DNA of 64,000 nucleotides from NCBI RefSeq assembly GCF_051020985.1, contig NC_135000.1:1550001-1614000 (forward strand), given 5' to 3'. The notes under the pieces were generated by a model. That model saw only the letters and a list, made by a program, of their open reading frames with translations, did no database searches and was not told the DNA's origin. Positions within the stretch are counted from its first letter, which is position 1; the number at the start of each line of letters is the position of its first letter. The position numbers and the translations under genes were made by a program. Positions 42,390-53,360 of this stretch are shown here, in pieces. This DNA comes from Nomia melanderi. Its lineage: Eukaryota; Arthropoda; Insecta; Hymenoptera; Halictidae.

Positions 42390-42870
42390 CCAGCCACTCG
42401 ATTATCATTCCCCGATAGGGAAGATCGTGTGTCCCCGATTTGTTCGTAGCCCCGCGCCGCTCGAGGACTTCCCTTGCCGAGCGGCGGTGTTCAGGTAGCC
42501 CCCTGGTATCAGAAACACATCGTGTCCTACACGACTCGCGTCTGATAACACTATTACTCGAAACGATTCACACGGATCCCCCCTTTTCCTTTCACGATTA
42601 GACCGGCTGATTCCCTCCGCCGCGCCGCGCCGCGCCGAGGCCCCGTATCCAGGATTTTTCTGGCCGTGGGTAACGAGTCCCGGGATTTATCGGTTCGATT
42701 CGCCGCTTCACAGCAGCCGTAACATGTTTAACCCTTATCCGGTCCGAGTTAGGTGCGTCCAATGGACTCGCGTTGCGGTCTCGATAAAAGAAAAAGGCAC
42801 AGCAGTCCCCTCATTTACGCGAGTCTCCTTTTTACGACAACTTACGCGTTGGATGCGTGCCGTGCGAAAA
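42390..42870. other. GC-rich island 13
   Basis: GC-rich block with GCCGC repeats (42618-42640). No open frame of note. Confidence 0.4.
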
Positions 42871-43199
42871 ATTATGGAAAAATAGTTTATGTGTAATAAA
42901 GAAACCGAATGGAAAAAGATCGTTTGAAACGGAGAGATGGTGCAAAAAGAGATGTGTAAAGTAAAATAAAACAGGGCAAGGAAGGAACTATGGAAATAGA
43001 ATATACTGTGTGCTAAGAGATTCGCTGAAAAGTAGAATATTTGTGGTAAAATAAGGAGAGGTATGCAAATGGTAATTTAAAATATAGGGATGTATAATTA
43101 TAAAATAAAATAATGTATTGTTTGAATAATATATTGAAAGTGATCAATCGTGGTACATGGAAATAAGTATGAAATAAAATCAAACGTATTTAATATGAT
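42871..43199. other. AT-rich stretch, no feature seen
   Basis: Purine-rich on the plus strand; nothing recognised. Confidence 0.4.
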
Positions 43200-43765
43200 A
43201 TTTGAAATAATGTGGTTTTTGCAGTGGCCTTTACTGCACTGGTGCAGAAGATCAAAGATAAGTGTTATATTTTAGAAAAACCAAAACCATTTCGAGTAAT
43301 ATTTCGATAAAACAAGAAAATATGCTTGAAATGAGGAATCAAAATCATTGCGAATAGCAGTTTAAACAATTGTAAAATCAAATGAAATACAACAAAACAA
43401 AATATATTTGAAATGATATTTGAAATAACGTCATTTTAGAACTGCCCAGATCTACAACAGAAACCGACCGTTCCACTAGTGCAGAACATAGAAAAGGAAC
43501 GTTACTTTAGAAAAACAAAAAGCATTTCAAATAATAATTCAAACAATTTCAAAATAAAATATATTCAAAATAATTTCAATCGTTTCACTAACATCAATAA
43601 CATACAATAATATCAATCGTTCCACTAGTGCAGAACATAGAAAAGGAGCGTTACACTTTAGAAAAACAAAAATCATTTCAAATAATACTTGAAATAATTC
43701 TAAAATAAAATATATTTGAAATGATATTGAAAATAACATCATTTTAGAACTGTCCATGCTGCGTA
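43200..43765 (+). repeat. Tandem/complex duplication
   Basis: GTTCCACTAGTGCAGAACAT and AGAAAAGGA.CGTTAC recur at 43470 and 43620. AAATATATTTGAAATGATAT and ACATCATTTTAGAACTG-type ends recur at 43200, 43400 and 43705. Three diverged units of about 160-240 bp. Confidence 0.65.
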
Positions 43766-43779
43766 GAGGATACGGGCGT

Positions 43780-44110
43780 TTCAATATATAGTCTGAAATG
43801 TCGATTACGCTGATCACGCTGATGGATCGACAAAGAAGACCTCGAGGTAAGGTGTCGCGTAACATTCCCGCTGATCACTTCCTTATTGGTGAGCCGAGCG
43901 GGCCGCGTTCCTGAATTATTTCCGAACGTGATCGTGTCCGCCGCTGCCGCCGCGTCCTTCACACCCACTCGGCTGAATGTTAATGCGCGTTTTAGGCGCG
44001 CGACCAGCGTGTACCGCGGCTGCCACACACGTCGAAGGAAAATGTGTGCTTACGAAACGAGACCCAGGTGTCCGTTTCAGAGTTTTCACGAGGGCGATAT
44101 CTCGAATACG
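43780..44110. other. GC-moderate island 14
   Basis: GC-rich patch with opposite overlapping open frames (44028-43744 minus, 43886-44209 plus). No domain. Confidence 0.4.
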
Positions 44111-44134
44111 TTTCAGAACAGATACAAGAAGTTT

Positions 44135-44628
44135 TTAAGCCTTTGCACTCGATTTACTTTCAATGTTGTTGGGTGTAAATTTGTATTTATTTTTAGAGAA
44201 ACAAATTAACCCTTTGAACTCGGAAGTTTTTCACTAGAAATACTTTAACATTTTCTGATCAGATACAGAAGATATTTTGTGAAACTAACTCGAAGAGAAA
44301 TCATACGCTCATTGAGGAACAAAGCTGTTTGATTTTGATATTTCTCAACTTGATACGTTATACAGGTGTAATGTTAAATATCAAATTTTATAGATTTACT
44401 GCATGAAATCGAGTGGTGAGCGGGAGTCACCTCCCGACTGCAAAGGGTTGAAGTAATTTACAGCGGTAAAATTCAACGTTTTATATTTGTTTTATTTATT
44501 GTTATTATAATAAGATTTAATTTTTATAGTATTTCAAAGTATACTATTTCGAACAATTTCCAACGGTCTATAACAGGGTATCTTCAACAAAGTCATCTTC
44601 AGTATGACATATGAGTGCAATAGGTTAA
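44135..44628 (+). mobile_element. Family A2, copy 2, interrupted by a family A copy
   Basis: The left end TTAAGCCTTTGCACTCGAT and the right end ATGAGTGCAATAGGTTAA bound an A2 copy. A complete A element (44206-44451) sits inside it, after GAGAAACAAAT. The same A2 sequence at 41170-41339 has no A at this point. Confidence 0.75.
44206..44451 (-). mobile_element. MITE family A nested in A2
   Basis: TTAACCCTTTGAACTCGGAA at the left; CTCCCGACTGCAAAGGGTTG at the right; 246 bp. The right side contains GGTGAGCGGGAGTCACC, the worn A palindrome. Confidence 0.88.
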
Positions 44629-44851
44629 CACTGAAACTATCGAGCAGATAAATCGATTTTTTGAAATTCCTCTATAAAGACTCGAAGAGTGTATCTAGTG
44701 AGACTTTAACTGATTTACAATTCTGTTTGGATATTGCTAAATCAATTTTTTTAATAATTTCTCAAAGAGACATCTGTTATGCTTTTAATAATTATAAAAG
44801 GAAGATATCAGGAATCGATGATTTTGACGCGTCTGTTAGTTTTAGTGTTAA
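44625..44851 (-). mobile_element. MITE family B, inverted
   Basis: TTAACACTGAAACTATCGAG at the left; GTTAGTTTTAGTGTTAA at the right; 227 bp. It shares its left TTAA with the A2 copy. Interior AAATCAATTT.TTTAATAATT is shared with 50515 and 57161. Confidence 0.85.
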
Positions 44852-45554
44852 GGAAGTATGATCGTGTAACAGGTTTGAAAAATTAATTTTTTTCAATAAA
44901 TCAGTAGTATAATATACTTCGTAAATGTATTGTGGAATTTTTCAAGCAAAATTCTAAAAGATGAAGAAGTTACAATACATTCAGTGGTGATGTCAGTGTT
45001 TACTATTTATTTTGATGAAATTTTAAAATACTATATCTCGAAACTATGTGTGCATGATAACTGGAAAGTTAATTAATTAACCTTTAGTTATATGATTTTC
45101 TTTTCGGCTAAGCTCGATTAATTAGTTTTACTGTCAATAATTTGCAAGAAATATTTCATTTGTTGTAAGTACATATTGGAGGTGAAATATTAAAATGAAC
45201 AAAATTCTCTTTTTCTTTATCGATAGAAGCTTAAATTACCTACTGAAAAAGGGCAGTTTATTTTCTAACACTACGATTGTTTTATTTTCCAAGTTTTTGT
45301 TTCAAAAACAAGTTCAATTTCAGCACAAATTATCTAGCTTTAAGAATATACCCGGCTTTTTCCATTCTAATAGCTGTGACACGTGCTACATTACAGTAGT
45401 AGTGGTTACATCACTGAAGAGGATCACAAGACTCGGGAAATTCAATACTTTGTTAATGATAATAATAATTTAATACAAAACAATTATTTGAATACTTTAA
45501 AATTTTCTCTTATTAATCCAAAAAATCGTATACTCATCATTATATAAAAATTAA
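44852..45554. other. AT-rich stretch, no gene
   Basis: A 92-codon frame (45195-45473) has no domain. No repeats seen. Confidence 0.35.
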
Positions 45555-46043
45555 TCTTTTCTGAGGAGTATACTCGCCATCACGCAAAGGTCAATAATTT
45601 TATCCTAACAAGTATATATGTCATCACGTTAAAATCGGTTGTTTTCTCATTCCTGAGTGTACTCGTCATGACGTAAAAATCGGTCATTTTCTTATACTGA
45701 GTATACTTGTTATTACGCAAAAATCGGCTATTTTTCATACAGAGTATACTCATCATCACGCAAAACTCGGCCATTTCCTCATCCTGAGTGTACTCGTCAT
45801 CACGCAATAATCGATTATTTTCTCAATCCTAGTACCCTCGTCATCACGCTAAAATCGGCCATTTTCCCATCTTGAGTATCCCAGTAATCGTGTAAAAATC
45901 GTTCATTTTCTCATACCGAGTATTTTCGTTACCACGCAAAAATCTGTCATTCTCCCACGCCGAGTGCACTGATCACCACGCGAGAATCGGTAATTTTCTC
46001 GTTCCGTATACTCGTCATCACGCAAAAATCGCTAATTTTCACC
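45555..46043 (+). repeat. 43-44-bp minisatellite
   Basis: About eleven units with consensus parts GAGTATACTCGTCATCACG, CAAAAATCGG and CATTTTCTCAT. Because 45 is divisible by three, units close to that length keep one minus-strand frame open (45807-45580), which encodes a repeated peptide containing YTQ..EKM. That frame is a by-product, not evidence for a gene. Confidence 0.88.
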
Positions 46044-46059
46044 GGACGACTACACTCAA

Positions 46060-47020
46060 AGTCAAACAGCATTAAAAACCAAATCGAAAGCGAAACGTCC
46101 CACCCCCGTATCCTGAACGGAACGCGTCCGTGCACCTGGCAGGAGGGGTCCCATCGATCGTCCCAGCCCCGCGAGCAGCGTCACCCGTTAGCCGATCGTC
46201 GGGGTTGAAGGTATGTATTTTGGGCGCAGGGAAATAGGCGGTTTATCTGTGATCGGCGTAAACGGGGAATGCGGGGATAAAAATTCAGCGGACGACAGAA
46301 TATGGACCCGTGAGAGAAACAAAGTAACCGAACGGCGGTCGGCGGAGATGCCGGAGGGTCAAGGGTAAGGCATTCCACGAGTTGACACTCGTAGCTGGCC
46401 CGAATGTTTCGGATGGTTCCACCTTTCTCTCTCTCTCCCCCCAGTCCTCTCTTCTCTCTCTCTTTCTCTCCGCTGTTCGACCTTTGCTCCCCTCGTCTTC
46501 CCGGTGCATCTCGTCCCCGTTCGGTACGGGTTCCAGCTGGAACCAACACGACCGACGCGTTTACACCGGGTCCAGGCGAAGCGAGGCAGAAGAGGACCGT
46601 GCTGTACTACGGTTCGTGTTCTCGGTTCTCGGAATCGCTAATTAGTGTCCTTCTTGTTTTATTCCCATGCCGCTCTCGTCCTCCCCCCTGAAAATCGTTG
46701 TCCGCACAGGATACCCCGACGATGCGAGCCGCTTTCTCTCGTTTCTCTCTCTCTCTCTTTCTCTCTCGACGGTTCTCTCTTGCGTTCCGTCGGGGCCCGA
46801 TCCGGTCCCGGATTGACACGCGGCCTGACGATTTCATCCGCCGCTAGTTTCCAGCGAAAATACCGGTTTCTGGTGTCGGACCGCAGCTGGATGGACTCTG
46901 GCCGCGGAACCGATCGCGATCGGCGGTTTCCTCGACCCCCAGCCACTTTAACCCCTTATGCAGTAGGACCCCGAGTTACGTCCTCCCGATTTACGTCGTT
47001 TCGACATAACGCAGTAGTCA
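46060..47020. other. GC-rich island 15 with CT tracts
   Basis: Pyrimidine tracts at 46425-46480 and 46737-46770 (CTCTCTCT). Several frames on both strands are open and overlap. It contains the TTCTCGGAATCGCTAATTAG block shared with 48206-48233. Confidence 0.45.
46626..46653. promoter_or_regulatory. CTAATTAG block, copy 1
   Basis: TTCTCGGAATCGCTAATTAG then TGTCCTTCT, 28 bp that recur at 48206-48233 with one mismatch, in a different GC island. CTAATTAG is a palindromic homeodomain-type core. Confidence 0.4.
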
Positions 47021-47026
47021 ATTGGT

Positions 47027-47260
47027 TTTAGCAATTTCGCTGGCACAGTGGTCCTGTGGGACCGGAGCTTCGGAATGAATAGAAAATAATGATAATTCAT
47101 AAAACAACTGGCGTCGAATAAAAATGTTCAATAATGTAAATGACTAGATATCGATGGAACGTAAGAATTGTAGCAAATAATTAATAATCGTTTTTACGTT
47201 TGCTACGAAGGAATAAGGGATACGTAAGACGCTGATTTTTAGTGGCAGTCAATGTGTTAA
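47027..47260 (-). mobile_element. MITE family J, inverted
   Basis: The left side GCACAGTGGTCC.. has GGTCCTGTGGGACC at the palindrome position; GGAGCTTC follows as in J. The right end GTGGCAGTCAATGTGTTAA is intact. About 234 bp. Confidence 0.7.
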
Positions 47261-47619
47261 TTAATATTTCTCGCTGCAAATGCTTAGTTCTTGCTGAATT
47301 AGTCTGAAAATTACTCGAGTGTAGACTTTGATGTGGAATTAATTATTTTGATAACGCTTTTATTGATAAATAATTACAGACTATACAGTTTATACACAGT
47401 TTAAGAACTTATAGAAGTATATTTACAGTAAACATAAGTACACAAGTGCAATTAATCGAGAATTAAGACAAATAAAACTGTTTGATAGTGGAATACAAGG
47501 TTTTGCGATTAACTGATAAATAAATTTGTCAAAAACAACTGTGAAGACGTTTCTTCAATTTCAAAGAATCTTTGTCCGCAAAGATTAAAAATATTAGGTA
47601 TAAAATATTAATATATAAA
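47261..47619. other. AT-rich stretch, no feature seen
   Basis: Nothing recognised. Confidence 0.4.
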
Positions 47620-47797
47620 ATATTATTAAGTCTTCATTAAAATCTTTATCACGACCCTGACACGGTATTCTAAAGCAAGGAATTAAATCAAACGCAGACG
47701 CAAAATAAACCCACAATCTCCCTCTACGTTCGAAAAAGCCATTAACAAACTAGCAGCAACATCATAATTAAGAAATAAATCACAAAGCGAAGGGTAA
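47620..47797. mobile_element. Two family C fragments in opposite orientation
   Basis: 47620-47686 is the left end of C on the minus strand (TTAATTCCTTGCTTTAG read from the right, then GTGTCAGG, GATAAAGATTTTAAT). 47740-47797 is the right end on the plus strand (TAAGAAATAAATCACAAAGC). The interior between them is not C. Confidence 0.5.
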
Positions 47798-47879
47798 AAA
47801 TCTCCTCTGCGAGTCTCGCGGGATACCATAAGTCAATTAACTCGAATAATCGACATTCTGCTGCAATTACAATCGGGAA

Positions 47880-48360
47880 TTGGGATACGGTCCGTTCGGA
47901 AACCACAGTTCCCGTTCATTCCGGGCGTGTTAAGCGTTAATTGCGACTTTTTCGTCGAAAGCCGCGCGTTACCCGAGAACCGCTGTCCGGGGAATGCCGC
48001 GCGTTCCCGTGCGAGTCCCTGGATCGAAAGCGTCGAAGAAGGTTTATCGATTTCTTCGACGAATTTCTCGAATGCCGGGACACTTGTTCGCGAACCTTCA
48101 CACCTTAGACGTATCGAGCCCTGCCTTCGAGCGCCGATTTAATTCGCCCGGCCGTGTCCTCCATCTTTCTCTATCTTACGCCGCGCCAGGCCCACCCCTC
48201 TCTCGTTCTCGGAATCACTAATTAGTGTCCTTCTCGCTTTCTTCCTTTCCAATCAGCGGCGAAGGGACCAGTCGTCGAATCTGATTCGAAACCGGCCGAT
48301 TCTCCTGCACCAGACAGACTGACGCCCGGCTGCAGCGCGTCGCGCACTGCTCGATTGATC
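47880..48360. other. GC-rich island 16
   Basis: Contains the CACTAATTAGTG palindrome (48216-48227). Overlapping frames at 47927-48142 and 47994-48221 lack a domain. Confidence 0.4.
48206..48233. promoter_or_regulatory. CTAATTAG block, copy 2
   Basis: TTCTCGGAATCACTAATTAG then TGTCCTTCT; here the centre is a perfect 12-bp palindrome, CACTAATTAGTG. Confidence 0.4.
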
Positions 48361-48494
48361 TAAACGGTGAGACGAAAATCAATATTACACAGACCTTTTT
48401 CTTTGGCAAATAGAATAATAACATATAAATACAGGTAATACCTGTATAACACGACACTTGTATAACCGTTTGAGAATTACACTCCTCACCGATT

Positions 48495-48705
48495 TGGTTG
48501 ATCTTGAGATATGTTGTCAAGGTCATCATTGTGAACAATTTTTCTTTATAAATGTTACCGTCGCTCGGTCTTAGTTTTCCGGGTATTTGCGGAAATATGG
48601 GAATGGGCAGATTTCGTACTTATTTACAGAAAGAGTAACCCTCGTCTGACCTTGATCTTGACATATATTGTTAAGGTCATTGTTCTGTATAGTCAGGACT
48701 TTAAA
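48495..48705 (+). repeat. Duplicated motif with nuclear-receptor half-sites
   Basis: GATCTTGAGATATGTTGTCA with AGGTCATC (about 48504-48532) and GATCTTGACATATATTGTTA with AGGTCATT (about 48650-48690) are diverged copies. The first contains a perfect TCAAGGTCA (FTZ-F1/ERR-type), the second TTAAGGTCA and an upstream TGACCTTGA. Confidence 0.45.
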
Positions 48706-49435
48706 TCTTTTGACAATGCTGGTTCGAAAGTTGTGAAGTATTAAAGTTTCTTATGGCGCTACAAATTTTTGTCTTCATTTTCACTACTGAAGTTTTTTCC
48801 CTTATAATATGTGTACTCGAATGTCATTAAAATAATAGAGATCGGTATTAGTGCTTGCTCCTTTATTAAATAGAGAGTATCTGTGCGTGAAAATGCTGTT
48901 TGCACTTCTTACATTATGCAACAAAGCGAACATTTTTGGAATAGTTATATTATTCAAATTTTATACACGTTTTTAAAAACTTAATACTTGCATCAAGAGA
49001 TGACCACCCTGTGAAATAAGAATACTAGTAACTGACCACTTGTAGTAAAACCAAAAATACTAAAGTTGATCACTTTAATATCATTTATTTACAACGATTC
49101 TGACAAATTACAAGTAAAAAGACAAACACAAACGAAAAGGAGTTAATTCCGCGTTGGAAATTGGAGGCACACAACCAACGTCGACGAAATAAATCGTCAA
49201 TTTGCACGATAAACAATTTAATTTAAATAAAAATGTTTCAGAGTTGAGTCGGTGGCTGTTGCAGCGTATCTATCAGACCTCTATCTAACGATTCTTACTC
49301 TCAAATACCTTCTTTCTTACGTCTTCCTGAAAAATGGCCAAATACTCATACCAAGCCAATCACTGGCTTTACCTTACACGCTTCATCGTTTCATTTAGCC
49401 ACGCGCGAATCGAGAGATTTTTCAAAGTAAATTCC
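48706..49435. other. AT-rich stretch, no feature seen
   Basis: Nothing recognised. Confidence 0.4.
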
Positions 49436-49439
49436 ACAG

Positions 49440-50190
49440 TTAACAGGTTAAACAACGTGGTTTTAGAACAACCCATCTCCAGCCGCGCAGCACGTCCCAA
49501 GATCGGCATCGTTGCGCGGACGAAGGTGGCCCGTGGTCCAGGAAACGATTAAAACAGTTTTCGAAAGGATACGGGCCCGGGTCACAATGTGTACGCGTGT
49601 CGCGCGACGGTCCACGGATGTCTGCACGTCCTCCGCCGGGCAATATAGAACGGCAACGGAATAAAGCAGAAACGTGACCGGCGCTCCTCGCAATTTACGT
49701 CAAAAGCGGCGTCGTGGATTCCCGCATACCGAATAACGACGTCGTCGAGAATAATGTCGCCTATGTAGATTCGATCCCGATAGGAAAATACCGCGCGCCG
49801 GGTATCTCGACGGATCCCACGTGGAAGAAACAAAAAGACAAAAAAAAAAGAAAAAACAAAAAGAGAGGGAGAGAGGGAGAGAGAGAGAGAGAGGGAGAGA
49901 GAGAGAGAGAGAGAGAGTGGGAGAGAAAACAAGGGAAGAGGAGAAAATAAAAGAAGAAAGGGGAACCGAGATGAACGAGGAAGAAACAGGGTGTTCTTCC
50001 CACTGGTCGACGAGCTGTTGTCCCGAGATGAAACGGACGGATAAAGGGAAAAGGGTCGAAACGCTCGCTTCCCTTCACTTTCTTTCGGGATCGATCTTCC
50101 ACCCTGGACACTCCTTTTTTTCGCTGCGGCCAACTTGCAACGGTCTTTCGGCCTTTGCTGCGCTTTCGTTGGTGTACCTTTAAATCGGCG
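49440..50190. other. GC-rich island 17 with GA microsatellite
   Basis: GA/GGGA simple repeat at 49862-49927 preceded by an A-rich tract. Frames through it (49582-50133 minus, 49821-50183 plus) are low-complexity and not credible as proteins. Confidence 0.55.
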
Positions 50191-50244
50191 ACAATCGTTT
50201 CGTCGGTAATTGTTTCATCGATAATTGAGCTGTTTTTTTTATCA

Positions 50245-50485
50245 TTAAATGTACTGGGACTTTGTACACATTTATTTCTAAAGTAAGTTAATATGAGTAA
50301 AAGTAAATAAGCTAAATGATCGAGTTTTCTCAGTGGGAATGGAAATAGGAAGAAAGACATGAATTGAATAGTATTGATTAATGGTACAATAGAGAAATTG
50401 ATGTAAAGTTGAATGAACGAAATAAAATGCAGAATTTTAAATCAAATTTTAAAACCTGTCATTTAACCGATTCGTTTAGTGTTAA
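50245..50485 (+). mobile_element. Family I, copy 3
   Basis: TTAAATGTACTGGGACTTTG at the left; CGATTCGTTTAGTGTTAA at the right; 241 bp. It shares AAATTGATGTAAAGTTGAAT and ATTTTAAAACCTGTCA with copies 1 and 2. Confidence 0.6.
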
Positions 50486-50514
50486 AGTGGTGTATTTTTT
50501 ATGGTTTGAAGTAT

Positions 50515-50680
50515 TTAACACCGAAACTATCGAGCAGTTAAATTGACTGTTTAAAATTTCTCTATAGAAACTTCAAGAGTGCATCTATTGAGACTTTAAT
50601 TGATTTATAATTTAGTTTGCGTATTGGTAAATCAATTTCTTTAATAATTTCTTAGACTAACATCTATTATGTTTTTTGTT
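50515..50680 (-). mobile_element. MITE family B, truncated
   Basis: TTAACACCGAAACTATCGAG at the left. It is homologous to 44625 for about 160 bp to CATCTATTATG, then breaks off into unrelated sequence (GTTATGCTGTCCCGTGAG). Confidence 0.7.
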
Positions 50681-51104
50681 ATGCTGTCCCGTGAGATGCG
50701 GTCTTCTATCGAGTACTATCACATTCGCCAAACGTTTGTGTTGATTATGTATAAAAACCTTTCTTCGCCTTCTTTTAGAGCATATCTTCTACAGCGCGAC
50801 ACGAAGCGTTCGAACGCCCGGGCGCGGCCGTATGCTCGTATAATTAATATTTATTAACCTGTTTTATAGTATGTAATTAATTGTAATCATATATTATTAT
50901 CTACTGTGTTATTATTATCCATTATATGCTATGAAATGTAACCCATTCTATATAAATCTGCAGTTTTTATATATAAGTACATATAATTAACAATATTTAA
51001 TATTTATTCATTTATTATATACTTTAGAACTGATTATTTATATGCGTCATATATGTTATTATTTTGTCGAAAAAATTTGTGCGTTTTTAATTTCGACCAG
51101 CTAA
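50681..51104. other. AT-rich spacer, no feature seen
   Basis: A GC-richer patch at 50795-50835; otherwise nothing. Confidence 0.35.
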
Positions 51105-51333
51105 AATGGCCAATTACAGCGGTCCCATGGAAGCTTCAAAATGACTTGGAAACAATTAGAATTCATAAGATATCCAATGACAAATAAAAATGTTCAATAA
51201 CGTGAGTAACTAGATTACAGTACAACCTAAGAATTGTTGTAACAAATAATTAATAATTGTTCCTTTTTATCTTTCCTATAAAGGAATATGATACGTAAAA
51301 CGTTGATGTATTTCGTGGGAGTCAACGTGTTAA
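51105..51333 (-). mobile_element. MITE family J, inverted
   Basis: AAGCTTCAAAATGACTTGG, ATGTTCAATAACGTGAGTAA and ATAATTAATAATTGTTCC match 47060-47200; the right end is GTGGGAGTCAACGTGTTAA. It shares that TTAA with family M. Confidence 0.7.
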
Positions 51334-51556
51334 CACATTCCATGCTACGGAACTTTCGGTTATATTTTGCTTATGAACTGTATCGATTTTTAAAATAAAA
51401 TATTAAATTATATTCAAGCTTTTGGTAATTTTTATATATTTTGATATTGTTTCTGCTTTGCAACTCACACCGCCATTTGTGTCCACGTGACCCTTAAAAA
51501 TACTTTCTTACAAACATTGGCGTGTACCATACGTGGTACAACACTGAACGTGTTAA
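51330..51556 (+). mobile_element. MITE family M, copy 2
   Basis: TTAACACATTCCATGCTACG at the left; ACACTGAACGTGTTAA at the right; 227 bp. Interior TTTCGGTTATATTTTGCTTA and TGAACTGTAT is shared with copy 1. The palindrome is conserved as GTGTACCATACGTGGTACA. Confidence 0.85.
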
Positions 51557-51710
51557 TCAAAAATATATATAAAAAACATAATTTTACTTGCTTGTACTTA
51601 CGTTTTCTTATTAAATGAAATAAATTAAACCTTTCAATCGAATGAATTAACAAATTTATTATTATTATACATTACACACTGTTTCTCAAGAAAAACTTGC
51701 TTTTCTTTTC

Positions 51711-52262
51711 TTTTCATGAGTCATACATCAATTCGGACTTCGAAACCACGAATGCGACGTCGTAATTATGAAGAGGTCCCCGATGTTGCAATTATCCAAT
51801 GTTCACGTAGCTGTAACGAGTCGCGGTTCAGCAGCCGGAGGTCCTCCAGTGGCCATCAGAAGGAAGGAAGCGGGGCCGGTCGAGACAGCGAAGCGGAGTC
51901 GGCCGGAGAAGAAGGCCGATCGTCGGAAGGGTCTCGGTACAATGCGTCCCGGCAACGGACAGCAGTTTTTTGCCCAATTGAATTGAATGTAAAACACGGC
52001 CTTACATCAATCTGAGCCGCGAGGCTGAGTGACCGGAGTGATTTAAGTATCGGGCCTCCTTGCCGCGCGGTCTTTAGAGCTTTCGCTACCCCGCCGGGTA
52101 GCCGGCCCCCGCGGGAATCCGCAACAGAGTCGCTTCACTTCGAACGGAGTGGCGTCAAGGCGCACCGCGTCTCTCCGCCTACCCTTTTCTTTTCTCTCGC
52201 CGGTTTCGGTTAGTGCCTCCGCAATCCGGTCCACTTATAGCTGCTCGCGAACTATACGCAAC
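51711..52262. other. GC-rich island 18
   Basis: A plus frame 51716-52015 (99 codons, serine/arginine-rich) overlaps open frames 51768-51986 and 51997-51803 (minus), so no coding call. Confidence 0.4.
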
Positions 52263-52930
52263 TAGTGGTGGCCCCAAATATATTGTAAACAGGTTAAAAC
52301 GTTAACCTTCTCCCTGAGTATAGATATTTCAACGTTAACCGTATATAGGGGTGAATTGCACCCCATTTTTGGGGCGAAATGAGAAGGGAAAGTTTGTTAA
52401 TCTAAAGATAAACTATGGGCAATTAGTAGTGGCCTCAAATGTATTGTAAACAGGTGAAAATGTTAACCTTCTCCCTGAGTATAGATATTTCAACGTTAAC
52501 CGTATATAGGGGTGAATTTCACCCCATTTTTGGTGCGAAATGAGAAGAAAGAATTTGTAAATCTAAAGAAAAACTGTGGGCAATTAGTAGTGGCCTCAAA
52601 TGTATTGTAAATAGGTTAGAACGTTAACTTTTTCGATGAGTATAGATATTTTAGCGTTAATCGTATATAGGGGTGAATTGCACCCCATTTTTGGTGCGAA
52701 ATGAGAAAGAAGAATTTGTAAATGTGAAGGAAAACTACAGGCTACTATGTAGTAGTGGCCTCAAATATATAACAAAAAACCTTCTCTCTGTGTATTAATA
52801 TTTTAACCTGTTAACCGTATACAGGGGTGGCATTACACCCCATACATTTTTGGTATATGATGTAAATGAAACTCACAGACAGTTAGTGGTAGGCACAAAT
52901 ATATTGCAAATAGATTCGAACATTAACCTT
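52263..52930 (+). repeat. 161-bp satellite with internal hairpin
   Basis: Unit starts (TAGTAGTGGCCTCAAATG) at 52263, 52424, 52585, 52750 and 52884, periods 161, 161, 165 and 134. Each of the first four units contains TTAA(C/T)CGTATA followed by GGGGTG-5/6 nt-CACCCC (52348-52364, 52509-52525, 52670-52686, 52824-52841). The hairpin is kept while flanks diverge. TTAA plus a palindrome about 10 bp inside is the design of the local MITE ends. Confidence 0.88.
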
Positions 52931-53214
52931 CAGTAGTTGATTCAGTAGTTGATCAAATCAGTAGTCGTGCTTCAGGAAAACGTAAAAAATAAGGTTTTTA
53001 AAAGTAATAATCTTCCGATAAAGGCGCGATAGATATGCTACAGCATCCACCAACCTAACTACAAACACTTTTACCTTAATTAAATTGTTTACAGTAATAA
53101 CTAACGATTTATTTCATTGATGTTGATTGTATGCTGCCAATTTAAAATATATAATTCATTTGTATTTGTCCTTTTATTTGTAATTTATGTTAATTACAAA
53201 TAAACGATATTAAT
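52931..53214. other. AT-rich spacer, no feature seen
   Basis: Nothing recognised. Confidence 0.4.
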
Positions 53215-53360
53215 GAATAATATTCAATCATTTGATAGAATTGCATTATTATTATTGGACATTCGTCTAGCTGAATGTCATAGTATTAGGTAGCATTATT
53301 TATAATATAGAAATGTTTTGAAATAAGCATCGCTTAATTGAATGAACAAATAATAATAAT
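53215..53360 (+). mobile_element. Family J fragment
   Basis: GTCTAGCTGAATGTCAT, GTATTAGGTAGCATTATTTA and TAATATAGAAATGTTTT match 38300-38360. No ends. Confidence 0.65.

Noticed and set aside
42680..42710. GGTTCGATTC, resembling a tRNA T-arm
   Set aside because: No acceptor, D-arm or anticodon arm could be fitted around it; no tRNA was found in the window.
45555..46043. CRISPR-like repeat/spacer array
   Set aside because: Units diverge throughout with no constant repeat plus unique spacers, and the DNA is eukaryotic; it is a minisatellite.
49582..50360. Long frames through the GA microsatellite
   Set aside because: Low-complexity Ser/Leu/Phe or Arg/Glu/Lys products created by the simple repeat.
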